From NCBI GenBank assembly GCA_947454155.1, contig CANGIT010000023.1:1-33511 (forward strand): a stretch of DNA of 33,511 nucleotides, given 5' to 3'. The notes beneath the pieces were generated by a model. It was not told the origin of the DNA and did no database searches. It saw only the letters and a program-made list of their open reading frames with translations. The position numbers and the translations under genes were made by a program. Shown piece by piece: positions 7,828 through 15,250 of the stretch. The DNA comes from Chitinophagaceae bacterium (GTDB taxonomy: Bacteria > Bacteroidota > Bacteroidia > Chitinophagales > Chitinophagaceae). Each line of letters starts with the position of its first letter. The stretch's first letter is position 1.

Positions 7828-8043
7828 TCAGCTATTTCTTTTAGCGGTTGTAATGCTGGCTGAAAAAATGGCAATAAGTTCATTGATTTCCAGTATTACT
7901 TCTTGCAGTTTTCTGTTTGTGATCACTGGCTTTTCAAAGATGATTCTGAGATTGATTCTTGTTTCTCTGAGTTCCTTCAAGGCATTTTTCATTTTATGAA
8001 TAAAATCTGCCCGGCTTTCTGCGGATTGAGCTTCGTTATACAA
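7828..8043 (-). pseudogene. Truncated four-helix-bundle protein gene
   Basis: The minus frame encodes about 70 residues starting YNEAQSAESRADFIHKM, then NALKELRETRINLRI and a C-terminal IFSASITTAKRNS. This is the second half of the same family as the gene at 240-611, in the 'AESRADFIHKM..ALKELRET' subgroup. About 45 N-terminal residues are missing: upstream codons run into heptamer array and an in-frame TAA (8062-8064), and no ATG precedes the homologous part. The shift from coding to array happens within one or two codons of Tyr-Asn-Glu-Ala. Inverted arms flank it on both sides. It is most likely non-functional, a relic of a second element; expression from the TTG at 8043 cannot be fully excluded. 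The gene-free stretch 7696-8102 holds only this relic and its arms. Confidence 0.8.
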
Positions 8044-8098
8044 TATTTTACATTCAATCTTTTATATTCGATATTTTACATTTTACATTCTACATTTG
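8042..8098. repeat. Right heptanucleotide arm of four-helix-bundle element 2
   Basis: On the minus strand this is eight or nine heptamers (ATGTAGA, ATGTAAA, ATATCGA, AGATTGA) in unbroken 7-nt phase that run directly into the pseudogene. The inner part 8046-8074 is the inverted copy of 7719-7747. Its outer end supplies the folA -7 box. Confidence 0.85.
8091..8098 (+). promoter_or_regulatory. -7 box of folA, at the edge of the array
   Basis: TACATTTG is an exact TAnnTTTG match ending 4 nt before the ATG at 8103. It is formed by the outermost heptamer of the right arm, so the folA promoter as it now stands includes repeat sequence. Confidence 0.45.
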
Positions 8099-8102
8099 CC
8101 TC

Positions 8103-8594
8103 ATGATCTCTCTCGTCGTCGCCGCATCCACCAACAACGCCATTGGAAAAAACAATCAACTGCTCTGGCACCTGCCGAATGACCTTAAATTTTTTAAAAA
8201 CACCACCTGGGGTTCAGTGGTGATCATGGGTAGAAAAACTTTTGAATCGGTGAACAAGCCCTTGCCGGGCAGGTTGAACATCGTCATTACTCGTCAAGCC
8301 AATTGGCAGGCGGAAGGTGTAATTGTGGTGGGTAATTTACAAGAGGCGATAGCCAAGGCCAATGCCGAAAATTTCAAAGAGATTTTTATTGTAGGTGGAG
8401 GCGAAATTTATAAAGAAAGCATGCCTTTGGCCGACCGCATCTACATCACAAGAGTGCATGCAACAATCGATGGCGACACATTTTTCCCAAACATCGTTGA
8501 AAATAATTGGCAATTGGTTCAAGCACAACATTATGAAGCCGATGAAAAAAACGCGATATCGCATACGATTGAATTGTGGGAGAGGAAGAGATAA
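8103..8594 (+). CDS. folA: Dihydrofolate reductase
   Basis: It reduces dihydrofolate to tetrahydrofolate with NADPH, completing the cycle started by ThyA. The 163 residues match the family length. The signature is clear: VVAASTNNAIGKNNQLLW, the substrate-binding Asp27 in WHLPNDLKFF, the NADPH loop IMGRKTFES, and the second cofactor motif IFIVGGGEIY. ATG 8103 follows an exact -7 box by 4 nt, so the mRNA is probably leaderless. Only the array and the four-helix-bundle relic separate it from thyA. Confidence 0.97.
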   Translation: MISLVVAASTNNAIGKNNQLLWHLPNDLKFFKNTTWGSVVIMGRKTFESVNKPLPGRLNIVITRQANWQAEGVIVVGNLQEAIAKANAENFKEIFIVGGGEIYKESMPLADRIYITRVHATIDGDTFFPNIVENNWQLVQAQHYEADEKNAISHTIELWERKR

Positions 8595-8640
8595 TTTGAT
8601 GATTTGGTGATGTGCTCATGTGATAAGAAGTAGAATGGAT
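8590..8640. repeat. Short octamer-like array, left arm (TTTGATGA/TTTGGTGA)
   Basis: Two to four degenerate octamers, TTTGATGA and TTTGGTGA, begin at the folA stop codon. They are the reverse complement of the octamers in 5490-5557. The array decays toward 8640 and is the left, C-poor arm facing the C-rich array at 8690-8796. Confidence 0.6.
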
Positions 8641-8689
8641 GTTGTGATGATGATTTAGTATGAAGGGTGTTTAATGGCTCCAATGCTTC

Positions 8690-8796
8690 TCAATCACCAA
8701 CCACCAACCACCAACCACAAACCACAAACCACCAATCACCAACCACAAACCACAAACAACAAACCACAAACAACAAACAACAAACAACAAACCACC
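8690..8796. repeat. Heptanucleotide array (ACCACCA/ACCACAA/ACAACAA)
   Basis: About fifteen heptamers without any G drift from ACCACCA through ACCACAA to ACAACAA, keeping the 7-nt period. The array stops one base before the TTG start codon of the methyltransferase gene. Short reading frames across it on both strands are by-products. Confidence 0.92.
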
Positions 8797-8797
8797 C

Positions 8798-9595
8798 TTG
8801 TACTCCTCCCCAACACTGGCACGCAAATTTATCCGTTATTGGTTCACTGCTTCCAATGGAAAAGGTCATGGGGTGCATTCTCCTTTTGTGTTTGATTTCA
8901 TCAACCATGTGTTGAACGGACATCAACTCAGTAAGGATGCTTCCGTCATAGAAGCAGTACGTAAGGAATTGTTGAAAGACAAAACGGTGATTGACGTGGA
9001 AGATTTCGGGGCTGGGTCTGTGGTGATACCTACTCGCCGGCGCGTGGTGGCAGATATTGCTGCTTCTTCCCTCAAGCGAAAAAAGTATGCGCGTTTATTG
9101 CATCGCATTGCTCATTATTATCATTGTCAATCCATAGTAGAACTGGGAACTTCGTTGGGTATCACTTCGGCTTATTTGGCAACATCATCGCCTCAATCGC
9201 AACTGACGACTTTTGAAGGAGCTACGGCCATTGCTGCCATCGCCAATAAAACATTTGAGCAGCTGTCTTTGAAAAATGTAAAACTTGTGGTAGGTGATTT
9301 TCAACTCACGTTGCCCAATCATCTCAACGGTTGCAGTGCGCCCGATCTGGTTTTTATCGATGGAAACCATCGGCTTCAACCCACTTTAGATTATTTCCAT
9401 CAATTCCGCGTATGCGCTCACGAGCATACCATCATGATTTTCGACGACATTCACTGGAGTGCAGAAATGGAACAGGCCTGGCAGGAAATAAAAAATGATC
9501 AATCAGTTACCCTTACCATAGACCTCTTTTTCATCGGATTGGTTTTTTTTAAAAAAGATTTCAAAGTGAAACAGCATTTTACCATACGTTTTTGA
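8798..9595 (+). CDS. Class I SAM-dependent methyltransferase (O-methyltransferase-like)
   Basis: The 265-residue protein has the SAM-binding motif VELGTSLGIT (114-123), the acidic strand end near 140 (TTFEG), and DLVFIDGNH (183-191) followed by IMIFDDIHWS, the metal-dependent O-methyltransferase layout. The N-terminal GHGVHSPFVFDFI is typical of a Bacteroidota-specific subgroup of unknown substrate. No ATG is available upstream of the conserved N-terminus; TTG at 8798 is the only sensible start and lies at the edge of the heptamer array, with no -7 box seen in front of it. It may therefore be read through from folA. Function beyond methyl transfer is unknown. Confidence 0.8.
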   Translation: MYSSPTLARKFIRYWFTASNGKGHGVHSPFVFDFINHVLNGHQLSKDASVIEAVRKELLKDKTVIDVEDFGAGSVVIPTRRRVVADIAASSLKRKKYARLLHRIAHYYHCQSIVELGTSLGITSAYLATSSPQSQLTTFEGATAIAAIANKTFEQLSLKNVKLVVGDFQLTLPNHLNGCSAPDLVFIDGNHRLQPTLDYFHQFRVCAHEHTIMIFDDIHWSAEMEQAWQEIKNDQSVTLTIDLFFIGLVFFKKDFKVKQHFTIRF

Positions 9596-9629
9596 TTTTT
9601 ATGTAACTTCGGCTGAATTTTTTACAACT

Positions 9630-10751
9630 ATGATTATTGGCCTTCTTAAAGAACCTGCATACGAAACCCGTACTTCATTTTTACCCGAACACGTGGCTTT
9701 GTTGAAGAAATTAAAAGTGGAACTGTTGGTGGAGTCGGGCGCGGGAGAAACGGCATTCGCCGCCGATCAAAAATATACGGAAGCAGGAGCGCGCATCGCT
9801 TCTCGTCAGGAAGTATTGCAGCAATCATCAGTGATTGTATCCATCAATCCCCTCACTTCCGAGGATCAGCAACATTGCAAAGGCAAAGTATTGATTGGTT
9901 TTTTTCAGGCTTTATATAATTTCAAATCCATTGCTGAATGGGCCGGCAACAATTGCACTGTATTCAGCATGGACATGCTTCCTCGCACCACACGTGCGCA
10001 AAGTATGGATGTGCTGAGCAGCCAGGCCAATATCGCCGGGTATAAAGCGGTATTACTGGCAGCCAATCTGTATCCCAAATATTTCCCCATGTTCATGACC
10101 GCCGCCGGCAGTATTGCTCCTGCGAAAGTGCTGATACTCGGTGCCGGTGTAGCAGGGTTACAGGCCATTGCTACCTCCAAACGTTTGGGCGCTGTCATAG
10201 AAGTGTTCGATACCCGTCCTGCCGTGAAGGAGGAAGTGATGAGCTTGGGTGCCAAATTTGTAGAAGTGGAAGGGGCCGCCGATGCCAGCAAGGCCGGAGG
10301 TTATGCAGTAGAGCAGTCGGAAGAATTCATGCAAAGACAAAAAGCGAAAATTGCGGAGAGTGTGGCTAAAGCGGATATTGTCATCACCACCGCACAGATA
10401 CCCGGAAGAAAAGCCCCCATACTGATAACTAAAGAAATGATCGAGCAAATGAAGAGTGGCTCGGTGATCATTGATATCGCTGCCGTTACCGGCGGTAATA
10501 CGGATTGCACCAAAAATGATGAAACCGTGATGCTGAACGGCGTGGCGATTGTCGGTAATTCCAAATTGCCAGGATCCATGCCCAGCGATGCCAGCAAATT
10601 ATATGGTAAAAACATTCTCAACTTTTTGGCGCTGATTGTCAACAAAGAAGGCGAACTCCATCTCAACTTCGAAGACGATCTGGTGCTTGGCACTTGCGTA
10701 GCCCATGGCGGTGAAATAAAAAATGATAGAGTGAAAGCTTTGGTTCATTAA
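9630..10751 (+). CDS. pntAA: Proton-translocating NAD(P) transhydrogenase, subunit alpha part 1 (domain I)
   Basis: This 373-residue NAD(H)-binding domain I passes hydride between NADH and NADP+, coupled to proton flow. The alanine-dehydrogenase/PNT N-terminal fold starts MIIGLLKEP; the mobile-loop region RTTRAQSMDVLSSQANIAG is at 119-136; the Rossmann motif GAGVAG is at 171-176. The protein ends after domain I, so this is the split three-subunit type. A candidate -7 box TAACTTCG (7 of 8) lies at 9604-9611. pntAB and pntB follow on the same strand. The complex would supply NADPH. Confidence 0.96.
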   Translation: MIIGLLKEPAYETRTSFLPEHVALLKKLKVELLVESGAGETAFAADQKYTEAGARIASRQEVLQQSSVIVSINPLTSEDQQHCKGKVLIGFFQALYNFKSIAEWAGNNCTVFSMDMLPRTTRAQSMDVLSSQANIAGYKAVLLAANLYPKYFPMFMTAAGSIAPAKVLILGAGVAGLQAIATSKRLGAVIEVFDTRPAVKEEVMSLGAKFVEVEGAADASKAGGYAVEQSEEFMQRQKAKIAESVAKADIVITTAQIPGRKAPILITKEMIEQMKSGSVIIDIAAVTGGNTDCTKNDETVMLNGVAIVGNSKLPGSMPSDASKLYGKNILNFLALIVNKEGELHLNFEDDLVLGTCVAHGGEIKNDRVKALVH

Positions 10752-10857
10752 AAGGGTTGAATCGAAAACTTATCTTCTTGCCAAAGCGAAAAGGGATCAG
10801 CTGGTGACCAGCCAACTGGCTAACAAAAAACATTAAACTACAAACATTCTTATTTAT

Positions 10858-11166
10858 ATGGAAAGCATTCTCAACTTTATAGAAGCCAATCAACAGATTC
10901 TTTACATCGTCATCCTGATGATTTTTGTGGGGATTGAAGTAATTGGCCGAGTACCCAGTGTGTTGCATACGCCTTTAATGAGCGGCGCAAATGCTATACA
11001 TGGTGTTGTGATTATTGGTGCCATCATCGTGATGGGTAATGCAGAAGAAAGTAACTATCTGGCCAAGATTCTTGGATTTTTGGCCGTGGTGTTAGGTACG
11101 TTAAATGTGGTGGGCGGCTTTGTGGTGACTGACAGGATGCTGGAAATGTTCAAGAAGAAAAAGTAG
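10858..11166 (+). CDS. pntAB: Proton-translocating NAD(P) transhydrogenase, subunit alpha part 2 (membrane)
   Basis: The 102-residue membrane subunit has three or four hydrophobic helices (about 15-35, 50-70, 72-95), starts with a short polar N-terminus and ends in a Lys-rich KKKK tail. The motif VPSVLHTPLMSGANAIHG is diagnostic of the PntA C-terminal membrane domain, with the conserved 'HTPLMS.tNAIsG' helix. It forms the proton channel with the membrane part of PntB. The 106-nt gap after pntAA contains small inverted repeats (about 10798-10822) but no terminator. Confidence 0.95.
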   Translation: MESILNFIEANQQILYIVILMIFVGIEVIGRVPSVLHTPLMSGANAIHGVVIIGAIIVMGNAEESNYLAKILGFLAVVLGTLNVVGGFVVTDRMLEMFKKKK

Positions 11167-11290
11167 AATCTGGGATGTAAAATGTAAAAAGGGTAGGCTT
11201 TTAAAACGCACAAAAAGCACCACGGACCACAAACATCAAACCTGCTTGCAGGCAGGCAACAAACAACAAACATCAAATAACAAACATTAA
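11163..11290. repeat. Heptamer repeat pair inside the pnt operon
   Basis: The left part (about 11163-11192) has ATGTAAA-type heptamers beginning at the pntAB stop codon. The right part (11218-11290) has ACCACAA/ACATCAA/ACAACAA heptamers running to within 4 nt of pntB. The right array is interrupted at 11241-11257 by a GC-rich palindrome (CCTGC and GCAGG). Left is C-poor and right is nearly G-free, as at the other loci. Confidence 0.75.
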
Positions 11291-11293
11291 TAA

Positions 11294-12724
11294 ATGAGTC
11301 AGCATATTCTAACCCTTTGTTATCTTATTGGATCTGTAACTTTCATTGTAGGATTAAAAATGTTATCTAACCCAGCCGCCGCACGTAAAGGAAACTGGGT
11401 AGCCGCGGCCGGTATGAGTATCGCCATACTGGGTACTATTTTTTTATATAAAGACAGTAAAACTGGAGCTTACTTGCATAACTATGCCTGGATCTTCGGC
11501 GGCCTGATTATTGGGGGTATTATAGGAACCCTTTCGGCTAAAAAAGTGCAGATGACCGCCATGCCCGAAATGGTAAGTCTTTTCAATGGTATGGGTGGGG
11601 CTTGTGCGGCTTTGATCTCATTGGTGGAATTCGATCATGTCAGTAAGGCCATCGCAGAAAACAACAGCGAGGCTTTCATCGCTTTCCTTCAGCCCAAAGT
11701 GTTGATCATCGTACTGGGTCTTATCATTGGTTCTGTATCATTTGCCGGAAGCATGATCGCATGGGGCAAACTCAATGGCAAGGTGAAAGACTTCAGTTTT
11801 AAAGGACAAAATATTTTAAACCTTATTTTTCTGGCTATAGCCATTGGTGCCGCAGGATATCTGGTGTATGTACCCGAATATCATACTTTGCTCTACGTTA
11901 TATTAGTTCTTTCTCTTTTGTACGGCGTGTTGTTTGTTCTTCCTATTGGGGGCGCTGATATGCCTGTGGTGATTTCTTTACTGAATTCTTTCACCGGTGT
12001 GGCAGCGGCTTGCGGTGGATTCTTGTACGATAACAAGGTCATGCTGACGGGGGGTATACTGGTAGGCGCAGCCGGTACTTTACTGACCATCTTGATGTGT
12101 AAAGCGATGAACCGTTCGCTGAAGAATGTGCTCATCGGTTCGTTTGGCGGCAACACTGCTACTGCAGCATCCGGAGGTTCTTCTTCGCAAGGCGTGCACA
12201 AGGAAATCAGTCTCAGCGATACCGCGATGATCATGAGCTATGCCAATAAGGTGATGATTGTTCCAGGATATGGATTGGCTGTGGCTCAGGCGCAACATAT
12301 CTGCCACGAACTTGAAAAGATTCTTACAGAAAAAGGAGTTGAGGTAAAATATGCCATTCATCCAGTAGCCGGTCGTATGCCCGGACATATGAATGTGTTG
12401 CTGGCTGAAGCCGATGTGAGTTATGATAACTTGCTGGAAATGGAACAAGCCAATGAAGAATTCTCCACCACTGATGTGGTGTTGATTTTGGGTGCGAATG
12501 ACGTGGTGAATCCTGCAGCCAAATCGGACCCTGCTTCCCCCATTTATGGTATGCCTATTTTGGATGTGGAATTGGCCAAAACGGTAGTGGTGAACAAAAG
12601 AAGCATGAAGCCCGGTTATGCAGGTATAGAAAATGAATTGTTCTTCCGTCCTAAAACTTCCATGCTGTTTGGTGATGCGAAAAAAGTACTGCAGGACCTT
12701 TGTGCGGAAATTAAAAATGCCTAA
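11294..12724 (+). CDS. pntB: Proton-translocating NAD(P) transhydrogenase, subunit beta
   Basis: The 476-residue protein carries nine or so membrane helices in its first ~270 residues (GLKMLSNPAAARKGN loop, MTAMPEMVSLFNGMGG with the conserved proton-path region) and the NADP(H)-binding domain III after about residue 300. Domain III shows PGYGLAVAQAQH, HPVAGRMPGHMNVLLAEA, LGANDVVNPAA and NKRSMKPGYAGIEN, all diagnostic. Length matches the family. The start ATG 11294 is just after a heptamer array that separates it from pntAB, so either the mRNA crosses the array or pntB has its own signal there. Confidence 0.97.
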   Translation: MSQHILTLCYLIGSVTFIVGLKMLSNPAAARKGNWVAAAGMSIAILGTIFLYKDSKTGAYLHNYAWIFGGLIIGGIIGTLSAKKVQMTAMPEMVSLFNGMGGACAALISLVEFDHVSKAIAENNSEAFIAFLQPKVLIIVLGLIIGSVSFAGSMIAWGKLNGKVKDFSFKGQNILNLIFLAIAIGAAGYLVYVPEYHTLLYVILVLSLLYGVLFVLPIGGADMPVVISLLNSFTGVAAACGGFLYDNKVMLTGGILVGAAGTLLTILMCKAMNRSLKNVLIGSFGGNTATAASGGSSSQGVHKEISLSDTAMIMSYANKVMIVPGYGLAVAQAQHICHELEKILTEKGVEVKYAIHPVAGRMPGHMNVLLAEADVSYDNLLEMEQANEEFSTTDVVLILGANDVVNPAAKSDPASPIYGMPILDVELAKTVVVNKRSMKPGYAGIENELFFRPKTSMLFGDAKKVLQDLCAEIKNA

Positions 12725-12769
12725 TCATTTTTAAGATTAGCCCATCGATTTCATTTCAATTTTATTTTG

Positions 12770-14146
12770 ATGGATTCAATATTGCCATCGGCATTCATTC
12801 GTACTGTTGAAGGCGCAAAAGGCTTTGACAAGGATAGTTTTATCAAAGTACATCAAAATGGTGAATTGCTCACCTCTGTCAGATTCAATCCTTTAAAAAA
12901 AACGGCCTCGGGTCAATATGACTTTGCAGTTCAGGAAAAGATTTCTTGGTGCAGCGAGGGCTATTATCTTCCAAGCCGTCCTTCATTTACCATCGACCCC
13001 TTGTTTCATGCCGGTGCCTATTATGTGCAGGAAGCAAGCAGCATGTTTTTGGAAACAGTGCTGAAACAAGCTGCAGATTTAAGTCATCCCTTGAAAGTAT
13101 TGGACCTCTGTGCGGCTCCCGGAGGAAAGTCAACCCTCATACAATCTATTCTTGGAAATGATAGTTTGCTCGTAGCCAATGAGGTCATCAAAACCAGGGT
13201 CAGCATTCTAACAGAAAATCTTACTAAATGGGGGGCAGTGAATACAGTGGTGTCCAACAATGACCCTTCCGATTTCAAAAGACTTTCAGGTTTTTTTGAT
13301 GTGATTGTTGTAGATGCACCTTGCAGTGGCAGTGGCATGTTCAGAAAGGATCCTGATGCCATCAAAGAGTGGAGTGAAGACAATGTTTCGCTTTGTCATC
13401 ATCGTCAGCAAAGAATCCTGGCCGATGTGCTCCCCGCCTTGCGCGAGGGTGGCGTTTTGGTTTACTCAACCTGCTCTTATTCTCCTGCGGAAAATGAAAA
13501 TATTTGCGACTGGCTAATAGCCGAACAGGGCATGCAGTCTCTGCAGGTGAACATTCAGACTTTTCCGGGCATCGTTGAAACGGTTTCTCCTTTGATGGGG
13601 GGACACGGCTATCGGTTTTATCCGGATAAAGTGAAAGGCGAAGGTTTTTTTATCGCTTCATTTATCAAAACGAAAGAAGCCGATGTTGCTGATGTGCTCC
13701 ATGGAAAAAATAAAATGGAATTTTTGCCCTCACCCTCAGTCGAACTTCTCAACAAATGGCTGAAGAAAGACCATGATATCAGTTTTTTCCTGCAAAGTGG
13801 CGATATCGTGGCTTTCCCTGTGGCTCAAATCTCTTCGCTCGATATACTGCGTGGCGCCCTTTATATCAAAAAAGCGGGAGTGGTTGTTGGAAGTCTGATT
13901 CGTGAAGAGTTGGTGCCAGCCCATGCTTTGGCGATGAGTGGTTTATTAAGGGACGATATTCAAAGCGCGGCTTTGTCTCTAGACGATGCCCGTCAATACC
14001 TCCGCCATCAATCTTTTCAAATCGCAGAAGCACTTCGGGGCTGGACTTTGATGCGATACGATGGCATCGCTTTGGGATTCGTCAAGGCCATGCCGGGGCG
14101 GATGAACAATTATTATCCACGGGAGTGGCGGATTCTTAACAAGTAA
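12770..14146 (+). CDS. RsmF/NOL1-NOP2-Sun family RNA (cytosine-C5) methyltransferase
   Basis: The 458-residue protein has the SAM motif LDLCAAPGGKS (111-121), the release Cys185 in DAPCSGSGMFRKD and the nucleophile Cys235 in YSTCSYSPAENE, the two-cysteine arrangement of m5C methyltransferases. The C-terminal ~170 residues form the extra domain seen in RsmF/YebU (GWTLMRYDGIALGFVK; PUA-like), so 16S rRNA C1407 is the likely target by family. ATG 12770 was chosen; only a TTG precedes it. A near -7 box (TTATTTTG) ends just before the ATG. A small CTAATC/GATTAG hairpin (12721-12740) spans the preceding pntB stop. Confidence 0.9.
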   Translation: MDSILPSAFIRTVEGAKGFDKDSFIKVHQNGELLTSVRFNPLKKTASGQYDFAVQEKISWCSEGYYLPSRPSFTIDPLFHAGAYYVQEASSMFLETVLKQAADLSHPLKVLDLCAAPGGKSTLIQSILGNDSLLVANEVIKTRVSILTENLTKWGAVNTVVSNNDPSDFKRLSGFFDVIVVDAPCSGSGMFRKDPDAIKEWSEDNVSLCHHRQQRILADVLPALREGGVLVYSTCSYSPAENENICDWLIAEQGMQSLQVNIQTFPGIVETVSPLMGGHGYRFYPDKVKGEGFFIASFIKTKEADVADVLHGKNKMEFLPSPSVELLNKWLKKDHDISFFLQSGDIVAFPVAQISSLDILRGALYIKKAGVVVGSLIREELVPAHALAMSGLLRDDIQSAALSLDDARQYLRHQSFQIAEALRGWTLMRYDGIALGFVKAMPGRMNNYYPREWRILNK

Positions 14147-14215
14147 ATCGAACTTCATTCCAACTAATTTCCCCATATTTGCAATGATTTATTCATATAT
14201 ACCTAAAATACAAAA

Positions 14216-15160
14216 ATGAAAAATCTGCTAATCTTATTCCTGCTTTTGCCCGCAGCATTGTTGGCGCAAAAGTCACACACCGTAGGTCCGAAAGAAACCT
14301 TATTCTCTATTGGTAGAATGTACAACGTACATCCCAAAGAACTTGCCAGCTTCAACAAAATTTCATTTGACGAAGGCGTAAAAATTGGACAGGTGCTTAA
14401 AATTCCTGAATCCAAAACCATGGCGCCTGTGGCCGAAAAACCGACCGCCAATGTTGTGGTTGAAAAACCTGCAGTTGTTCCATCAACAAAGCCAGTAGAA
14501 AAAGCCTCAGAAAAAACTGCTGCCACCGGCACTGGGACTCCCGTTTATCACAAAGTGCAAAAAGGCGAAACCCTTTATCAAATCAGCCGCAAATATGAAG
14601 GGGCCAATGTGGCGAATCTTCGTAAATGGAATAATCTCAAAGCCGACGGTTTAAATGAGGGCATGAATCTCATTGTAGGCTATGGCAATTCAACGCCTGT
14701 AAAGAATGAGCCCAAGATCGAAGTTGCCGTTGATAAGCCCAAAGTGCAAATGCCTGCTGCAACTACTACTCCAGCTGTTGTAAACAACTCACCAGCAACA
14801 GAGCCCGTTAAATCTACTACCCCTGTCATTGAATCGGACGGAGGTTATTTTAAATCGCTTTACATTGTTCAAACCCGCGCCGCCGGAACATTGAAATCTG
14901 AAAATGGTATGGCGGCCACCTTCAAAAGCAACAGTGGCTGGGATGACGGAAAATATTATTGCTTGCAGAACAATGCTCCTGCCGGCACCATTATCAAGGT
15001 GGTGAATACGGTTAATCAGAAATTCATCTATGCCAAGGTGCTGGATGTGATTCCCGATCTGCAACAAAATGAAGGGGTGGTGATCCGACTCAGCAACGCC
15101 GCTGCCAATGCCTTAGGCGCTTCAGGCGATAAGTTTCAGGTGAGTTTGAACTATCAATAG
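14216..15160 (+). CDS. Secreted LysM-repeat protein with C-terminal barrel domain
   Basis: The 314-residue protein has a signal peptide (1-18, cleavage after LLAQ region) and two LysM domains: residues ~20-63 (HTVGPKETLFSIGRMYNV ... GQVLKIP) and ~107-150 (HKVQKGETLYQISRKYEG). A Pro/Thr/Val/Lys-rich linker separates them and another links to a C-terminal domain of about 105 residues (KSLYIVQTRAAGTLKSENG ... VVIRLSNAAANALGA) resembling the double-psi beta-barrel tail of Bacteroidota LysM proteins. LysM binds peptidoglycan, so an envelope role is likely; no lytic active site was recognised. A near -7 box CATATTTG lies at 14174-14181. Confidence 0.88.
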   Translation: MKNLLILFLLLPAALLAQKSHTVGPKETLFSIGRMYNVHPKELASFNKISFDEGVKIGQVLKIPESKTMAPVAEKPTANVVVEKPAVVPSTKPVEKASEKTAATGTGTPVYHKVQKGETLYQISRKYEGANVANLRKWNNLKADGLNEGMNLIVGYGNSTPVKNEPKIEVAVDKPKVQMPAATTTPAVVNNSPATEPVKSTTPVIESDGGYFKSLYIVQTRAAGTLKSENGMAATFKSNSGWDDGKYYCLQNNAPAGTIIKVVNTVNQKFIYAKVLDVIPDLQQNEGVVIRLSNAAANALGASGDKFQVSLNYQ

Positions 15161-15250
15161 GTATTGCCATCATTCAACCTATTAACTATTGCTCCTTGAA
15201 GTAGGAAGTAAGATGACATTACGTTTTCTTTCTCTCAATAAAAATCACAA

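Noticed and set aside
8667..8926. Overlapping frames of 73-82 residues on both strands across the ACCACCA array
   Set aside because: Composition is only Thr/Asn/His/Gln or Trp/Val/Cys repeats caused by the array.
12721..12740. Terminator after pntB (CTAATC/GATTAG hairpin)
   Set aside because: Six A/T-rich pairs with an 8-nt loop, overlapping the stop codon and without a T run; too weak to call.
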